From Physcia stellaris (lineage: Eukaryota > Ascomycota > Lecanoromycetes > Caliciales > Physciaceae): a stretch of 64,000 nt of DNA. The first letter of the stretch is position 1. Each line of letters begins with the position of its first letter. The DNA is taken from contig JABSSW010000034.1 in assembly GCA_018902385.1 (NCBI GenBank), positions 1 to 64,000 of the forward strand, read 5' to 3'. The notes under the pieces are model-generated. The model was not told the origin of the DNA. It made no database searches and saw only the letters and a list, made by a program, of their open reading frames with translations. Below are positions 1 to 11,228 of the stretch, piece after piece. A program made the translations under genes and the position numbers.

Positions 1-50
1 CTAACTAACCCTAACCCTAACCCTAACCTAACCCTAACCCTAACCCTAAA
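1..50. repeat. Telomere repeat tract (CCCTAA)n
   Basis: About eight CCCTAA units, some shortened to CTAA or CCTAA, run from the first base and then stop abruptly. CCCTAA read 5' to 3' on the plus strand is what the left end of a chromosome shows when the G-rich strand is TTAGGG, the usual telomere repeat of filamentous fungi. The window therefore begins at a true chromosome end. The irregular units may be sequencing or assembly noise at a scaffold tip. Confidence 0.95.
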
Positions 51-2100
51 TTATTAAAATTGTTTTCGTATTGTACAATTGTTTCGTAATTTGCATATCA
101 ATCAATGATTATATATAATTTCTATTTATTTAATCAAAATTGTAAAACAAAATAAATGTATTTCGAAATTGCAAAAATAACAAAAATCGATTCATTATCG
201 CAATAATGTTAAAATTTCGAAAATTTCATGATTATCAAATGTGTGTTAAATCGTAATTGAAATAATTGCGAAATAAATTTGTTTATGTTTTTTTCGTTCG
301 TACAATTGTTTCGCAATTTGTATATTAATCGTTGATAAAACACTTTTTATAAAAAAATGTCTTTGATTATTCTTTTTTGACTTTTTTGTTCGATCGAGAA
401 ATCAATTTTTTCGCGACAAAAACATCAATTTCAATCGCATTTTTATTTACAATCAATCACAATGCATCGTATTCATGAAATGAATTACAATTATAACGTT
501 TTTCAAACGCATTTCAACGTTGTAATAATAAAAAAAAAATGAATTGTATTAAAAATGATATTTGTTTTCAAAATATTGAGATTTTCGAATTGTCAAAATT
601 CAAAGAATTTTTTGTTAAATTCGATAATTTTCATCAATTGAAAATTCAAATTTTCAATCGAAACATATGTCAAAATCATTTCAAAACAAAATTCAATCTG
701 TGCAATTAAAATTTTTTTTTTAAAAAATTCAAAATTTGTTTGTCACATATGATTTTCATTCAATTAATAAAAATTGTAAAACAAAACGAATGCATTTTAA
801 CGTTTTGAAAATTATTAAAATTCGACAATTATCGCAATAATTTTGAAATTTCGAAAATTAAATTATTGTTAAATATTTATTCGCGAAATATTTCGTTTCA
901 TTTTTTTATAATATTTATAATGCAACGATACGTTTTTTATATTAATTCAATGCGTATTTGTTGAATTTTCAATATTTTTAATTATTTGAATAAAATTCAT
1001 TTCAAATTTCAAAAAAAAAATTAATTGTAAATTTTATTTATTGAATACAAATGATATTATCGTGCGAAATAAATAAAATCGCGAAAAAAATACAAAATTT
1101 TAATTTGAATAACGAAATTTCGCGATTTTTCAAAATTTTTGTTGAATTCGATAATTTTTATTAATTAAAAATTTCAATTTTTAATCGAAATATATTTATA
1201 AATTTGACGTTAAATTATTTTAATGAACATTTTTTTAAAAAATGTGTTTTCTGTTTAATAATTTTAAAATTTTTCAAACATATTTGTTGTTTAAATATTT
1301 GAATTATTAAAATAATAATATCGATAAATTAAATATTTTTGTGTTTATTACAAACAAAATTCAATTTTTTTTAAAAACAAATTAATTTTAAATATTGTAA
1401 AACGCATGTTTAAATGCAATAATTTAAATATATATATTTTTATTGAAAATTTAAATTTAAAATTAAAATTATTTATTATTTTCGTTTTGAATTGTAAAAT
1501 ATTTAATTTTATAATAAAATAATATATTTGTCAAATCAATAATAAATATTGTATTGTTTTGAATTCGTATAATCGTTTTGTATTTTAAATATTAATTGAT
1601 TTTAAAATTTATTTTTTGATTATTAAAATAAAAATAAAAATTTAATAATTACAACGTAATAATTATAACGTAATAATATAAAATTGTCAAAAATTAATTG
1701 ATAATCGAAAAAAAAAATCATTATATAATCGAAATATTTTTATTTTTAATATTTATTTATTTTTAATTCAATTTAATATATAAAATTATTTATATATATT
1801 TTATAAAAATAAAAAACATTATTTACGATAATATTTTGATCAAAAAATCAATTTTTTCGATTTAACAATATTAATTTGTATTATATTTTTATTCGTTATT
1901 TATCGAAATAAATCGTTTAAAACAAAAATTATAATTGTTTTTTTTTTCGTCGTTATTGAAATTCAATAATATTAATTGTTAAAATAGTAAAAATAAAAAA
2001 AAATCGAAAACGTTGTATTAAACTCGTCAATTTTTGTTATTTTAAACGTGATTAATTCGAAATTAAGAATTAAAATTGAAAACAAAATCTAAAAAAATCG
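51..2100. other. Subtelomeric AT-rich DNA, no gene seen
   Basis: Extremely AT-rich, with only short open frames and no recognisable protein. Short motifs recur: GTACAATTGTTTCG near 73 and again near 299, and ATTATCGCAATAA near 196 and 831, so at least two diverged copies of a unit of a few hundred bases are present. From about 1,200 to 1,900 the DNA is almost pure A and T. No tRNA, rRNA or promoter is visible. Confidence 0.7.
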
Positions 2101-2660
2101 AAATTTTATTTTAATAATGATTGTTCAATTGTTGTTTATTAAAATTGTCATTATAAAAATTTTCATCTTGATAAACGAATGTCATCATTCGAAAAAATCG
2201 ATTTCGACGATTTTTCGATCGACATTCTTCGTCAAAGTTCGATTTTGTCATACAAAATTGATTTTTGTGTTGAAAAAATCTTATAATAATTTATTTATTG
2301 TTTATTCATTTATCTATATCTTTTTTTATATTTTTATTTCTCGAACATGTTATTTTTTTTTTTTTTATCGTCATCTTTCTAATTGTTTATTTTTCTTTTT
2401 GATATTTTATCTGATTTATTTTTCACTCTATTTGTTTATCTGTTTACTTATATATTTTTCTATTTTTTTAACTTTTTAACTTTTTATCTTTTTATCTTTT
2501 TATTTTTTTATCTTTTTATCTCGAGAGCGATTTCGAGAAAGATTGTCGAATAGAAAATTCATTTATCATAATGAGAAATTTTTATATTTTTAGTTTTTAT
2601 TACTTTATTAATTGCAGATAAATTGTTAAATTACATAATTTATAACATTGTATGCAAACT
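2101..2660. repeat. T-rich tract with CTTTTTAT-type microsatellite
   Basis: A pyrimidine-rich stretch that ends with CTTTTTAT units at about 2470-2521. The plus-strand open frame at 2117-2479 is almost all Phe, Ile, Leu and Tyr and simply reflects the T-run. It is not treated as a gene. Confidence 0.6.
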
Positions 2661-2667
2661 ATTTTTA

Positions 2668-2730
2668 TCATCGTATGTTGACAATCGATGTTGTTTATAA
2701 ACAACATCGATGATTATACAATGAAATGTG
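2668..2730. repeat. Dispersed repeat with 22-bp palindrome, copy 1
   Basis: A perfect palindrome at 2687-2708 has core GTTGTTTATAAACAAC flanked by GAT and ATC. About 20 bp on each side (ATGTTGACAATC to the left, GATGATTATACAATGAAAT to the right) match the copy near 6309, so these two copies share a longer repeat than the palindrome alone. Confidence 0.85.
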
Positions 2731-2842
2731 ATTTTATTTGCGAGATATGATTTTTATTATATTTTTAAATTTCATGTTGTCTATAAATGTCAGAAAAAAT
2801 GACTCATATATATCATCATACGCTATTCATTATTGTGAAATT

Positions 2843-4440
2843 TCATTTTTGATGCAATGATACAATTTTACAATTATGAGTTCGAATTTCGTTTAAAGTT
2901 AACGCACAAAAGCACGAACGTCGTACAGAATTTCGAATAACTCGTTCAACAAAGAATGACTTTAGTGATTTCGATGATTTAATCGTATCAAATGAGAAAT
3001 CAAAAATATTCGAACGACGCAACAAAATTCAAAGACAAAACAATATATCGAACAAGTCAATGTTTGCGTCTATCAATGTGTCGAATAATGTAACGAAAAA
3101 TCAAAAAACGAAAATGATAATGTAATTCACGAGAACAAAAACAACGAAATATTTAATTATGAAAATATTTGATTATGAAAACAATCATTTGAAAATTTTC
3201 GAAACGTTGTTCGACTTTGACGATGAAAAACAAACAATCGATCAAAACACAATTCGAAAAATCAATTATTCAAACGAAACACATCAGTTTTTTGAAAATG
3301 AAAATATAATTAATGACAATAAAAAAAAAATGAATTCACATTTGAGTTTTTCGAAAAAATCGAATATTGAAATGAAATTATCGAAAAAATTAGAACAATT
3401 GATGTTTCAAAACGAAAAAACAAAATAGTATCAAAAAAATTCAATATCAAAATCAACATGAAACAAAATCTAATTGCGCTTTTACAAAAAATAAAATCAA
3501 TGTATAAAGAAGCATCGTTTTTTACGAACAACGTTGTTAATATTGAAATAATGAATCACAATTTTCAAAATCGATTGAAAAATCTAAAGAAAATAATCGA
3601 TGAATTCACAAAATCAAAAATTTTACACACGACATTATTTCAAACAACACAAAGAAACAACACAAAAAACAACGAGTATCAATATTAATCAGAATGATTT
3701 GTTTGATTAAACGCGATATCGTATGACGATACAATACATACGAGCGAAAAAACATTTACAAATTGATCAAAAACATTGAAATCGCTGCGATATGTGAGCA
3801 TCGATATCAAAATGCGAAATTGTTTTTCTCATGATCAATTTTACGTAATCGTGTCTATTTTAGAATCACGAATAAACACAATTTTCACATCGTTATATTT
3901 GAATTGAATGTGTTGTCAAACGATTTCTCGCGAGAAATTAATAGTCATCAATGAAAAAAGATTCTATTAAAGAAAATTGAATTCGATTAGAATTTAAATT
4001 AACGAAATTGCATCAGCATGAATTGATTTCATAATTTTGAAAATAAAATTTGCATTTCGAACGAGAATCAAAATTTAAAGTTTGCAAAACATATTTTGAT
4101 TTGCTAAAATTAATAAATTCACAAATATATTTTTACAAAAACGCATTTTTGAGATTTTTTTCGAAAATTTTATCAAAGTTTGCAAAGCGCGCAGACTGCT
4201 GAAATTTGAATTGATTCGATTTGATTTTTTCGAATTCGACAATGACAATTTTGAACTCATGACGTTTTGATGCATTTGTTTTTTTTTTAAAATCGCTGTT
4301 AATTTTCTCGTAACACGCAATTATCATGTAGATTAATTCAAATCGACAATGAAATTAACACATAATGAATTATTTTCAACATTGTGATCGTTGTTTTTTT
4401 TTTCAAAATGATTGAAAAAATTTTCATGCGTTTGTTTTTG
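2843..4440. other. AT-rich stretch with weak open frames; no gene called
   Basis: Two plus-strand frames (3159-3428, 89 residues; 3458-3688, 76 residues) lie close together. They are rich in Lys, Asn, Glu and Ile with a coiled-coil-like pattern and lack Gly, Pro and Trp. Together they might be remnants of one mutated coding sequence, but no family is recognised and composition alone could give such frames. Minus-strand frames at 4075-4327 are equally weak. No repeat array or RNA gene is seen. Confidence 0.35.
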
Positions 4441-4442
4441 CG

Positions 4443-5280
4443 TCATGTTGAATATCTCAAAAATTTCAAACACGACATTTGATTTTTTCGTGTAATGCGA
4501 TTGATGTAATTGTTATACGATGTATTAATTGATGTTGATGATGTTCTGTGTACGATAATTTTCTTTTTGAAAAAATGTTTTTCACGACAATAATTTTCTA
4601 ATGCGTTAAAATCGAACGTTGTGATCATTTTGCGAATATTTTTGAAATACGAATAAATAAAAAAAACAAATCGAAAAAAAAAAATTTATCAAAAAATGCA
4701 TGACGATGAATGATTGAAATTCACGATCACAATGCGATTTTGTTTTCATATCACAAAATTTTTTAAAACGAATTTGTGTTTTTCGCGTAAAATGAACATT
4801 TTGAAATGTTGAAATCGAAAAAGCGTGATAAAACGTTCAAATCGTATTTGAATAAAACAATGACTATTTTTTCGCAAAAACGAAATTTGATTGAATTGAT
4901 TAATTCGTTGAAATAAAATTTTGTTTCGATGAAATAATGAATCATTCAAATTGCATTCATTTTCTGATCAAAATTGCATTCATTTTCTGATCAAAATGTT
5001 TTGTGTACGATAATTTTTTCTTTGAAAAAATGTTTTTCACGACAGAAATTTTCTAATGCGTTAAAATCGAATCGATAATTTTCTTTTTGAAAAAATGTTT
5101 TGCACGACAGTAATTTTCTAATGCGTTAAAATCGAACGTTGTGATCATTTTGCGAATATTTTTGAAATACGAATATGTAAATAAAAAATGCAAATCGAAA
5201 AAAAAAAATTTATATAAAAATGCATAACGATGAATGAATCATTCAAATTGTATTCATTTTTTGATCAAAATTGCATTCAC
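4443..5280. repeat. Dispersed repeat block (three copies of one unit)
   Basis: The segment with GATAATTTTCTTTTTGAAAA and TTCTAATGCGTTAAAATCG occurs at about 4550-4660, 4998-5070 and 5065-5190. It is found again at 8107-8240, and inverted at about 8750-8845. On the minus strand the first copy reads NALENYCREKHFFKKK, and related residues recur in the other long copies, so the unit may come from a coding sequence. Two units of a 23-bp repeat (GCATTCATTTTCTGATCAAA) lie at 4953-5000, and related ones near 5240-5275. Confidence 0.75.
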
Positions 5281-6290
5281 TAAAATCGATTTTTCGATTT
5301 TTTCATTATTGTTCATTGATTGCATCATCAAAAAAAAAACTTAAATGCACATTCGAAGTTCGCGTGATCATTCATTTATTTATTTTGCAACATTTCATTC
5401 ATTTAATTTTTCGTCTTTTTATCGTTTTTATTTCGCATTTTGTTTTTTTTGCATTCATTTTTTTCATTCAATCGATTTTTCGCATTTTTCAAATTTTTCG
5501 CAACATTTTCAGATTGTCTCGTCGTTGTTTCATCGTTTTCAATGTTTGTTTTTCAGTTCATTTCGTGAAGACTCGTATCAATTAATCAATTTTACGATAC
5601 GAATTGAATACGAATCTAATTCGTTTGAAATTTTTTTGAATTGTTTCGTCGAATTTCTATAGCAAAATTCAAAATTTTTCATTTTGACAAGTTTCGTTTT
5701 TCATCGAACGTTCACATGAATTTCAATTTTTTGATCATTCAAAATTTCATTCATAATTGAATTTTTGATCAGAACGAATTATCGAACGAATTTGATCATG
5801 TTCGTTGATGTAATATTTGAATTGAAACGATTTCAATGATTTGCAACATTTTATCAATTTGACGAATGATTTTCACGAATACGAAATTTATGTTCAAAAA
5901 TCAATGTTACGAAACTGATATAATTTTTGAACGTAATACGTTTAATCAAATTAAATATACGAAATTTGCGCAATCAAAATCAGAAAATAAATATTGAAAA
6001 TGATTGAAAAGCGACGAAACAATTTGATGTTGTTGCGAAATTGCGAAAATTCGATTATTTGATTCAAATGTTGTTGAATGAGTTATTTTTTCATATGAAA
6101 AATACATGTATATGATCGCTAGTTTCGACATGTCATAAATAGTTTGTAATTGACGTGTGATGATTGTCGTTGTTGTCGATAAAATCGAATTTGTTTGAAA
6201 CTTTGTCATTTTCGCAAAGAAATTTTTTTCATGTCGAGTTGATTTTCGCGACATTATTGTCTAATTGAGTCAAGATCAGAGTTCAATCAT
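5281..6290. other. AT-rich stretch, no gene recognised
   Basis: Overlapping plus-strand frames at 5271-5662 are dominated by Phe, Ser, His and Ile, and a minus-strand frame lies at 5946-6254. All lack Gly, Pro and Trp and none resembles a known protein. They are best explained by loss of TAG/TAA triplets through the mutation pattern. Confidence 0.5.
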
Positions 6291-6293
6291 TAT

Positions 6294-6356
6294 TGTATGT
6301 TGACAATCGATGTTGTCTATAAACAACATCGATGAAATGATTATAAAATGAAATAT
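6294..6356. repeat. Dispersed repeat with 22-bp palindrome, copy 2
   Basis: The near-palindrome at 6309-6330 has centre GTCTATAAAC, so one side keeps a CT where the other has become AA. Flanks on both sides match copy 1 at 2668-2730. Confidence 0.85.
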
Positions 6357-6479
6357 ACAATTGTTGCAATAATGTTATCAAAAATAATTAATTTAAGCAC
6401 GAATTTCAGTCATCTTTTTATCATGCATGTTTGATTTTGAATTTTCTTTTTATTCGTTTCAATTCATTTGTAAATTTCT

Positions 6480-7119
6480 CGTTTCAATTATTTATCAAAT
6501 CATATTGATTTGTGTTGATCATAAAAACATCATAATGTTCACATCAAACGTTCGTTTTCAAATTTTGCGTCAAATTCGTCGCGCGTATCAGAAAATCGAT
6601 GAAATTTCACGTTTGATCGAGCGACAATTGCGACAATTGAATCGCAACGCTGAATTTCAAAATCGAACGAATCGAATCAAAAACAAAAAAACTCGACGAA
6701 AACGTAATTTGAAAAAAAAACGAACGACAAAAGACGAAAAAATCAAAATTGATGACATTGTCGTTGATCAAATTCGATTAAACGTTTTCGTGATGAAATT
6801 TATCATCGACACAATAAACAATATCAAATTTTCATCGAAACATCGCGAAGTCGTCGTTATTGATTCGAATTTTTCGAAAACGACAAACGAAAATTGAAAA
6901 TGAAAACGAAATGACGACGATTTTATGAACAATATTTTCGACGACATCATGTTGCGATTCGAAATTAATGTTATAATCGTTGTCGAGTCGTCGTCGCAAC
7001 AACGATCAAAATTCACTCGATTGAATCGACAGCGATTGTCATTCACGAACAACGATTTTAACGATAAAAAATTGAATAATCTCTTCACACAAAAATTTAG
7101 AAAATTTTTCGATTGAACA
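6480..7119 (+). pseudogene. Unrecognised coding relic, copy 1 (paralogue at 43.7-44.3 kb)
   Basis: An open frame starts upstream at 6427 (156 residues) and a second frame covers 6925-7116 (63 residues). The first contains a helical block (QKIDEISRLIERQLRQLNRN) followed by a very basic stretch, likely a coiled coil plus nucleic-acid-binding tail. The second ends in DDKKLNNLF-like residues and KFRKFFD (the copy here reads NDKKLNNLF). The same order, spacing and wording recur at 43,655-44,299. Homology starts about 60 bp inside the first frame and stops just after the second. Nothing else in the AT-rich part is conserved this well at protein level between two places. Family unknown: a mobile-element protein or a subtelomeric gene family member are both possible. 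Confidence 0.55.
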
Positions 7120-7876
7120 TTGCTTTTTGCACACTGAATTTTTTTCGAAATTCAAAAACTCAATTGCAAAAATGTTTTTTTAGACTCGAAATATCATATT
7201 TGTTATTCAAAACATGCATAACAATTGCAATATCGAAAAATTTCAAACAACAATCGTTGAAATTAAATGAACATTTAAAATCATTTGTGTAATCACGACG
7301 ATTTTTTTGTTTTATCATGATGTTGTTGTTCAAATCTGAATTGAAATATTTAGTCGTATAAAGATATTCGATCATGATTTGTACAAATTTTTCATGTTTT
7401 TCGTGAAACTTTATGTTGTATTTCGTAATTTATGATTATCGAAATTGACGAAATCTCGTTCATTATTGTGTTCGTTGTGTCATTGTCACGTTCGAAAACT
7501 CGAATGAATTTTTGATTGATTTGACAAATTCACTGACTAAAAAAAATCAATATGTCGAAACAGAATTATAAACGAATGTCGAGTTTTACACTATTCGTTG
7601 TTTTCAAAAAATCTCGAGTTGACATGTCATTTGAACATATTTTTTCATTTTCAAAGATTTTTATGAATGCATTTTCGTTCGCATACATGTTTTTTTTAAA
7701 TTTTGTCAAAATTTTTTTTCGTTTACAATTGATTTTGTCGAGTCATTGCGTATTGATTCGTTTTTCATGCGAAAACAACAAAAATCGAACGATATTCAAA
7801 TCATCGAAAAGTCGTGTGCACAAACTTTGAATGAATTGCAAACAAAATCGATAGCAAATTCAATGAATTAACGAAT
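7120..7876. other. AT-rich stretch, no gene recognised
   Basis: Weak frames at 7160-7375 (minus) and 7552-7830 (plus) show the same Gly/Pro/Trp-free composition as the rest of the block. No repeat array or RNA gene is visible. Confidence 0.45.
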
Positions 7877-8110
7877 GTTGATGATGTTTTGTGTAATACG
7901 ATTGATGTTGCTATACGATGTATTAATTGATGTTGATAATGTTTTGTGTAATGCGATTGATGTTGCTATACGATATATTGATTGATGTTGATGATGTTTT
8001 GTGTAATGCGATTAATGTTGATATACGATATATCGATTGATGTTGATGATGTTTTGTGTAATGCGATTGATATAATTGCTATACGATGTATTAATTGATG
8101 TTGATGATGT
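7877..8110. repeat. 55-bp tandem repeat, about four units
   Basis: GTTGATGATGTTTTGTGTAA and relatives start at about 7877, 7932, 7987, 8042 and 8100, a spacing of 55, 55, 55 and 58 bp. Each unit also carries a CTATACGATGTATT-like segment. A single 58-bp-type unit is present at about 4490-4550, next to the same flanking dispersed repeat, so the array grew from a pre-existing repeat. Confidence 0.85.
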
Positions 8111-8240
8111 TCTGTGTACGATAATTTTCTTTTTGAAAAAATATTTTTCACGACAATAATTTTCTAGTGCGTTAAAATCGAACGTTGTGATCATTTTGCG
8201 AACATTCTTGAAATACGAATATGTAAATAAAAGAAACAAA
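8107..8240. repeat. Dispersed repeat, copy 4 of the 4.5-kb unit
   Basis: Matches 4550-4660 closely, including the minus-strand peptide NALENYCREKYFFKKK and the upstream residues YFKNVRKMITTFD. It lies between the 55-bp array and the 23-bp array, the same order as the short forms near 4.5-5.0 kb. Confidence 0.8.
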
Positions 8241-8291
8241 ACAAATCGAAAAAAGAAAATTTATATAAAAATGCATGACGTTGAATCATTC

Positions 8292-8496
8292 AAATTGCAT
8301 TCATTTTTTGATCAAAATTGCATTCACTTTTTGATCAAAATTGCATTCATTTTCTGATCAAAATTGCATTCATTCTTTGATCAAAATTGCATTCATTTTT
8401 TGATCAAAATTGCATTCATTTTCTGATCAAAATTGCATTCATTTTTTGATCAAAATTGCATTCATTTTTTGATCAAAATTGCATTCATTTTTTGAT
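8292..8496. repeat. 23-bp tandem repeat, about nine units
   Basis: GCATTCATTTTTTGATCAAA plus ATT repeats head to tail with small changes (TTCTGATCA, TTTTGATCA, CACTTTTTGATCA). Each unit contains TGATCA, a short palindrome. Two or three isolated units occur at 4953-5000 and near 5240-5275. Confidence 0.9.
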
Positions 8497-8716
8497 TCAT
8501 TGATATCTCGTCATCAAATTTGCGAAATTGTCAAAATCAACAATTACAAAACAGATTATCATTTCGATCGCAAGTGAAATAAAATTGCGAAATGATTTGA
8601 AAAAAAAAATGTCATCGTGATGTTAATTATTGCAAATCAATAATGTGCAATCAAAATTCGTTCAAATTAATGTGTTTTGAACGATAAACATTGAAATTCA
8701 TTTCATTGTTCAAAAA

Positions 8717-8980
8717 TTGAAAAACAATCAACGAATGACATTGAAACAATTGATTTCGTATTTCAAAAACATTCGTAAAATGATCACAACGTTCGATTCA
8801 AACGCATCAAAAAATTATTGTCGTGAAAAACATTTGTTTAATGCAATTTTGTCGATCAAATCGTTTTTGAACGAGCAATTGAAAATTTCGTTAATTGACA
8901 TACAATCATTATACTATTTGAGTGTGTTGTTTTTCTCTGTGTTAATTCAATCGAAATTGAAATTTTGCGTTGATTCATGA
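8717..8980 (+). pseudogene. Open frame with shared dispersed motif, likely relic
   Basis: An 87-residue frame contains SYFKNIRKMITTFDSNASKN and YCREKHLF, the same residues that the 4.5- and 8.1-kb repeats encode on the opposite strand. This copy is therefore inverted relative to those. Downstream it reads FLNEQLKISLIDIQSLYYLS, which may be the native continuation of the protein. There is no Gly, Pro or Trp. No family is recognised. Its far end overlaps the direct repeat that starts near 8,905. Confidence 0.45.
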
Positions 8981-9070
8981 TACATTTTAATTTTCGAACA
9001 TTTCTGTCGCGTTTGTCTCGTTTCGTTTGTAATGACTCGAAATTTATATTTATACATTGACGAGTTTTGA
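8905..9070. repeat. ~160-bp direct repeat, copy A
   Basis: Shares GAAATTGAAATTTTGCGTTG and the following GATACATTTTAA...GAACATTTCTGTCGCGTTTGT with 10,185-10,345 in the same orientation. Many differences are C/T before T or C (CTGTCGCG against TTGTCGCG), in line with the local mutation pattern. Confidence 0.75.
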
Positions 9071-10184
9071 TGAGTGCAACAACAACGAAAATGAATATTA
9101 TGATAAAAAACGAATTGAATGAAAAAAATGATCAAATTGCTAATTACGATCGAAAATCAAATATGCTATGTGTTGACTAATTGATGATCATTGCATTTGT
9201 CGATTTTACAACATTTTTCATTCGAATTCGAGTTATGATAGTCAACGTTGTCGATTCGAATGATAATGTCTCGAATTAAATAGTGCATTTGACGTACAAT
9301 GAAAATTTCGACGATATTTTCGAATTGTCATTTACAAATTTCGCTCAATTCAAATATTTTATTTTTTTCGAGAATTTGTTCGACGACAACAAATGTTATT
9401 GCTATTTTTCATCAGAGTTTTTCTTCATTGATCAATTTTTTTTTTTGATTTCGTTCAGGCACGACAATCATGATCAAATTTGATCGACGAAAACTCAAAA
9501 TTCATGTTTTGTATTTCAATCAATTTCAAGAAAAAATCTAAATAATTTGTTGAACGATGACGAGTTTCTCGATGAAATTTCATCGAAAAAAAGACGAAAA
9601 TATTAGTATTGATTTTTGTGAAAATTTCAACAATGTTTTGATTTGCAACAGAAATTACGCAAAAATTTGCAACAATGTATTTCGACAATTCGTGATATTT
9701 TTTGTTCATCGAATCGACGATAATGACTGAAATGCGAACATTTCAATAACGTTTAGCGAAATGAAAATCGAATGCGTCAATCAGTGTTTCTTTGTTTCGA
9801 AATTGAAATTTTTTGTTTTCGTAAATATCAATAACAACGTTGTTTGATTTTCTCGTCGTCTCAAAAATTTTGAAACGATAAAAGATGATTTGCTCGTAAA
9901 ATTCGAAAGTGAAAACGTTTCGTTCGTTTGAAAATTTCAATGAACGATGAAATTTGCGTTTGAATCAAAGAAAATCAATTTTCGATAATGAAAATGCGCA
10001 ACAATTTAACAAATGTGAATGAATTTGAAAAGACATTGAATCATTGTTCAACATTGAAGAAATTCTTTTTGAATTCGAAAAATTCGAATTGATAATTTAT
10101 CAAAAACGATCAATGTTAAATTCGATTTTGACGTGTTTTTGCGTAATACGAATCATTGTCAACAATTCAATTGTCGCGTCATCA
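9071..10184. other. AT-rich stretch, no gene recognised
   Basis: Frames at 9283-9483 (plus), 9455-9709 and 9743-9940 (minus) are short, overlap in conflicting directions and lack Gly, Pro and Trp. No repeat array is visible. Confidence 0.45.
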
Positions 10185-10345
10185 TATTGTTTGAATGTGC
10201 TATTTTCACTTTGTGTTGATTCATTCGAAATTGAAATTTTGCGTTGATTCACGATACGTTTTAAATTTTGAACATTTTTGTCGCGTTTGTTTCGTTTTGT
10301 TTTCGATGACTCGAACGCAAATACATCGATTAAATTTTTCATTCG
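10185..10345. repeat. ~160-bp direct repeat, copy B
   Basis: Second copy of the 8,905-9,070 repeat, about 1.28 kb downstream and in the same orientation. The spacing suggests that the intervening segment was part of a larger duplicated or element-derived block. Confidence 0.75.
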
Positions 10346-11184
10346 AATTCGCGATGTTCGAGAATTTGTTCAAACAAATTGAAAAAATAAAAAATTATTC
10401 GTGAAATCAAATGTATTGAACTTTGTTGACATGTACGATGATTGAATTTCAAACGCATTTAAAATTTGAATTTGAGCGAAATTTTTTGCATAAATGTTCG
10501 ATGTGAAAATGAATTCATTGCGATTGTTTGTTTGAAAATATGTTTTTTTTTTGTGTTTTTTACAGAAATGTTCGAGATGATTCGAAATTTTTCGAACGAA
10601 TAATTGATTTGTGAAAATTGCGATGATTCGTTCACAAAAATGATATCGTTTTCGACTGAAATGATCATAAAATGTCAATGAATCAATCGACTAACGTCGA
10701 CTGATGACTATACGAAAATTTAAAAATACGTAAATGATGACGCGAGAACAAATATATATATAAATATATATATTAATTATATATGCGATCTGAATACGAT
10801 GTTAAAGAAGAAATTCGAATTCTGTTGCATTCAAATTCAAAATATTAACTATTGAAAAGATTGTTTGAATTTGAACGATTTTATCAATTTGATTTAAAAT
10901 TGATGAACGTTCACAAACGTTTCTCGATTATTTACAAGTCAAATTCGTCGATCGTTATTCATTCGCGAAATGAAAAAAAATACACGACTTCGTGCGTTAA
11001 CGCGATGTGAATATTTCAAATTAAAACAATTTTCGATATTCATCATTGATCGTTTTCAACAAAAAAAAAATTGATTCGAAGTTCGCGCTAAAAAATAGAA
11101 AAAATAAAAAATTTCGAAAACGAAACAGAAATCAAAATTTCGATTAAATGATGAAACAACGTTCACGACGATGAAAAATCATGC
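10346..11184. other. AT-rich stretch, no gene recognised
   Basis: Only minus-strand frames at 10370-10678 and a short AT dinucleotide run near 10,752-10,784. Nothing recognisable. Confidence 0.45.
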
Positions 11185-11228
11185 GATGTTGTTTATAAAC
11201 AACATCGATGTTGTTTATAAACAACATC
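11185..11228. repeat. Two 22-bp palindromes in tandem
   Basis: Two perfect copies of the 22-bp palindrome (core GTTGTTTATAAACAAC) lie head to tail at 11185-11206 and 11207-11228 with no bases between. Because each is its own reverse complement, the 44-bp unit is also a palindrome and could form a cruciform. Confidence 0.9.

Noticed and set aside
2117-2479. 120-residue plus-strand frame as a membrane protein
   Set aside because: It is a T-rich tract read as Phe, Ile, Leu and Tyr; no start context or conserved feature.
8292-8496. CRISPR-like array
   Set aside because: Units are contiguous 23-bp repeats with no spacers, in a eukaryotic chromosome; the same holds for the 22-bp, 55-bp, 56-bp and 92-bp arrays.
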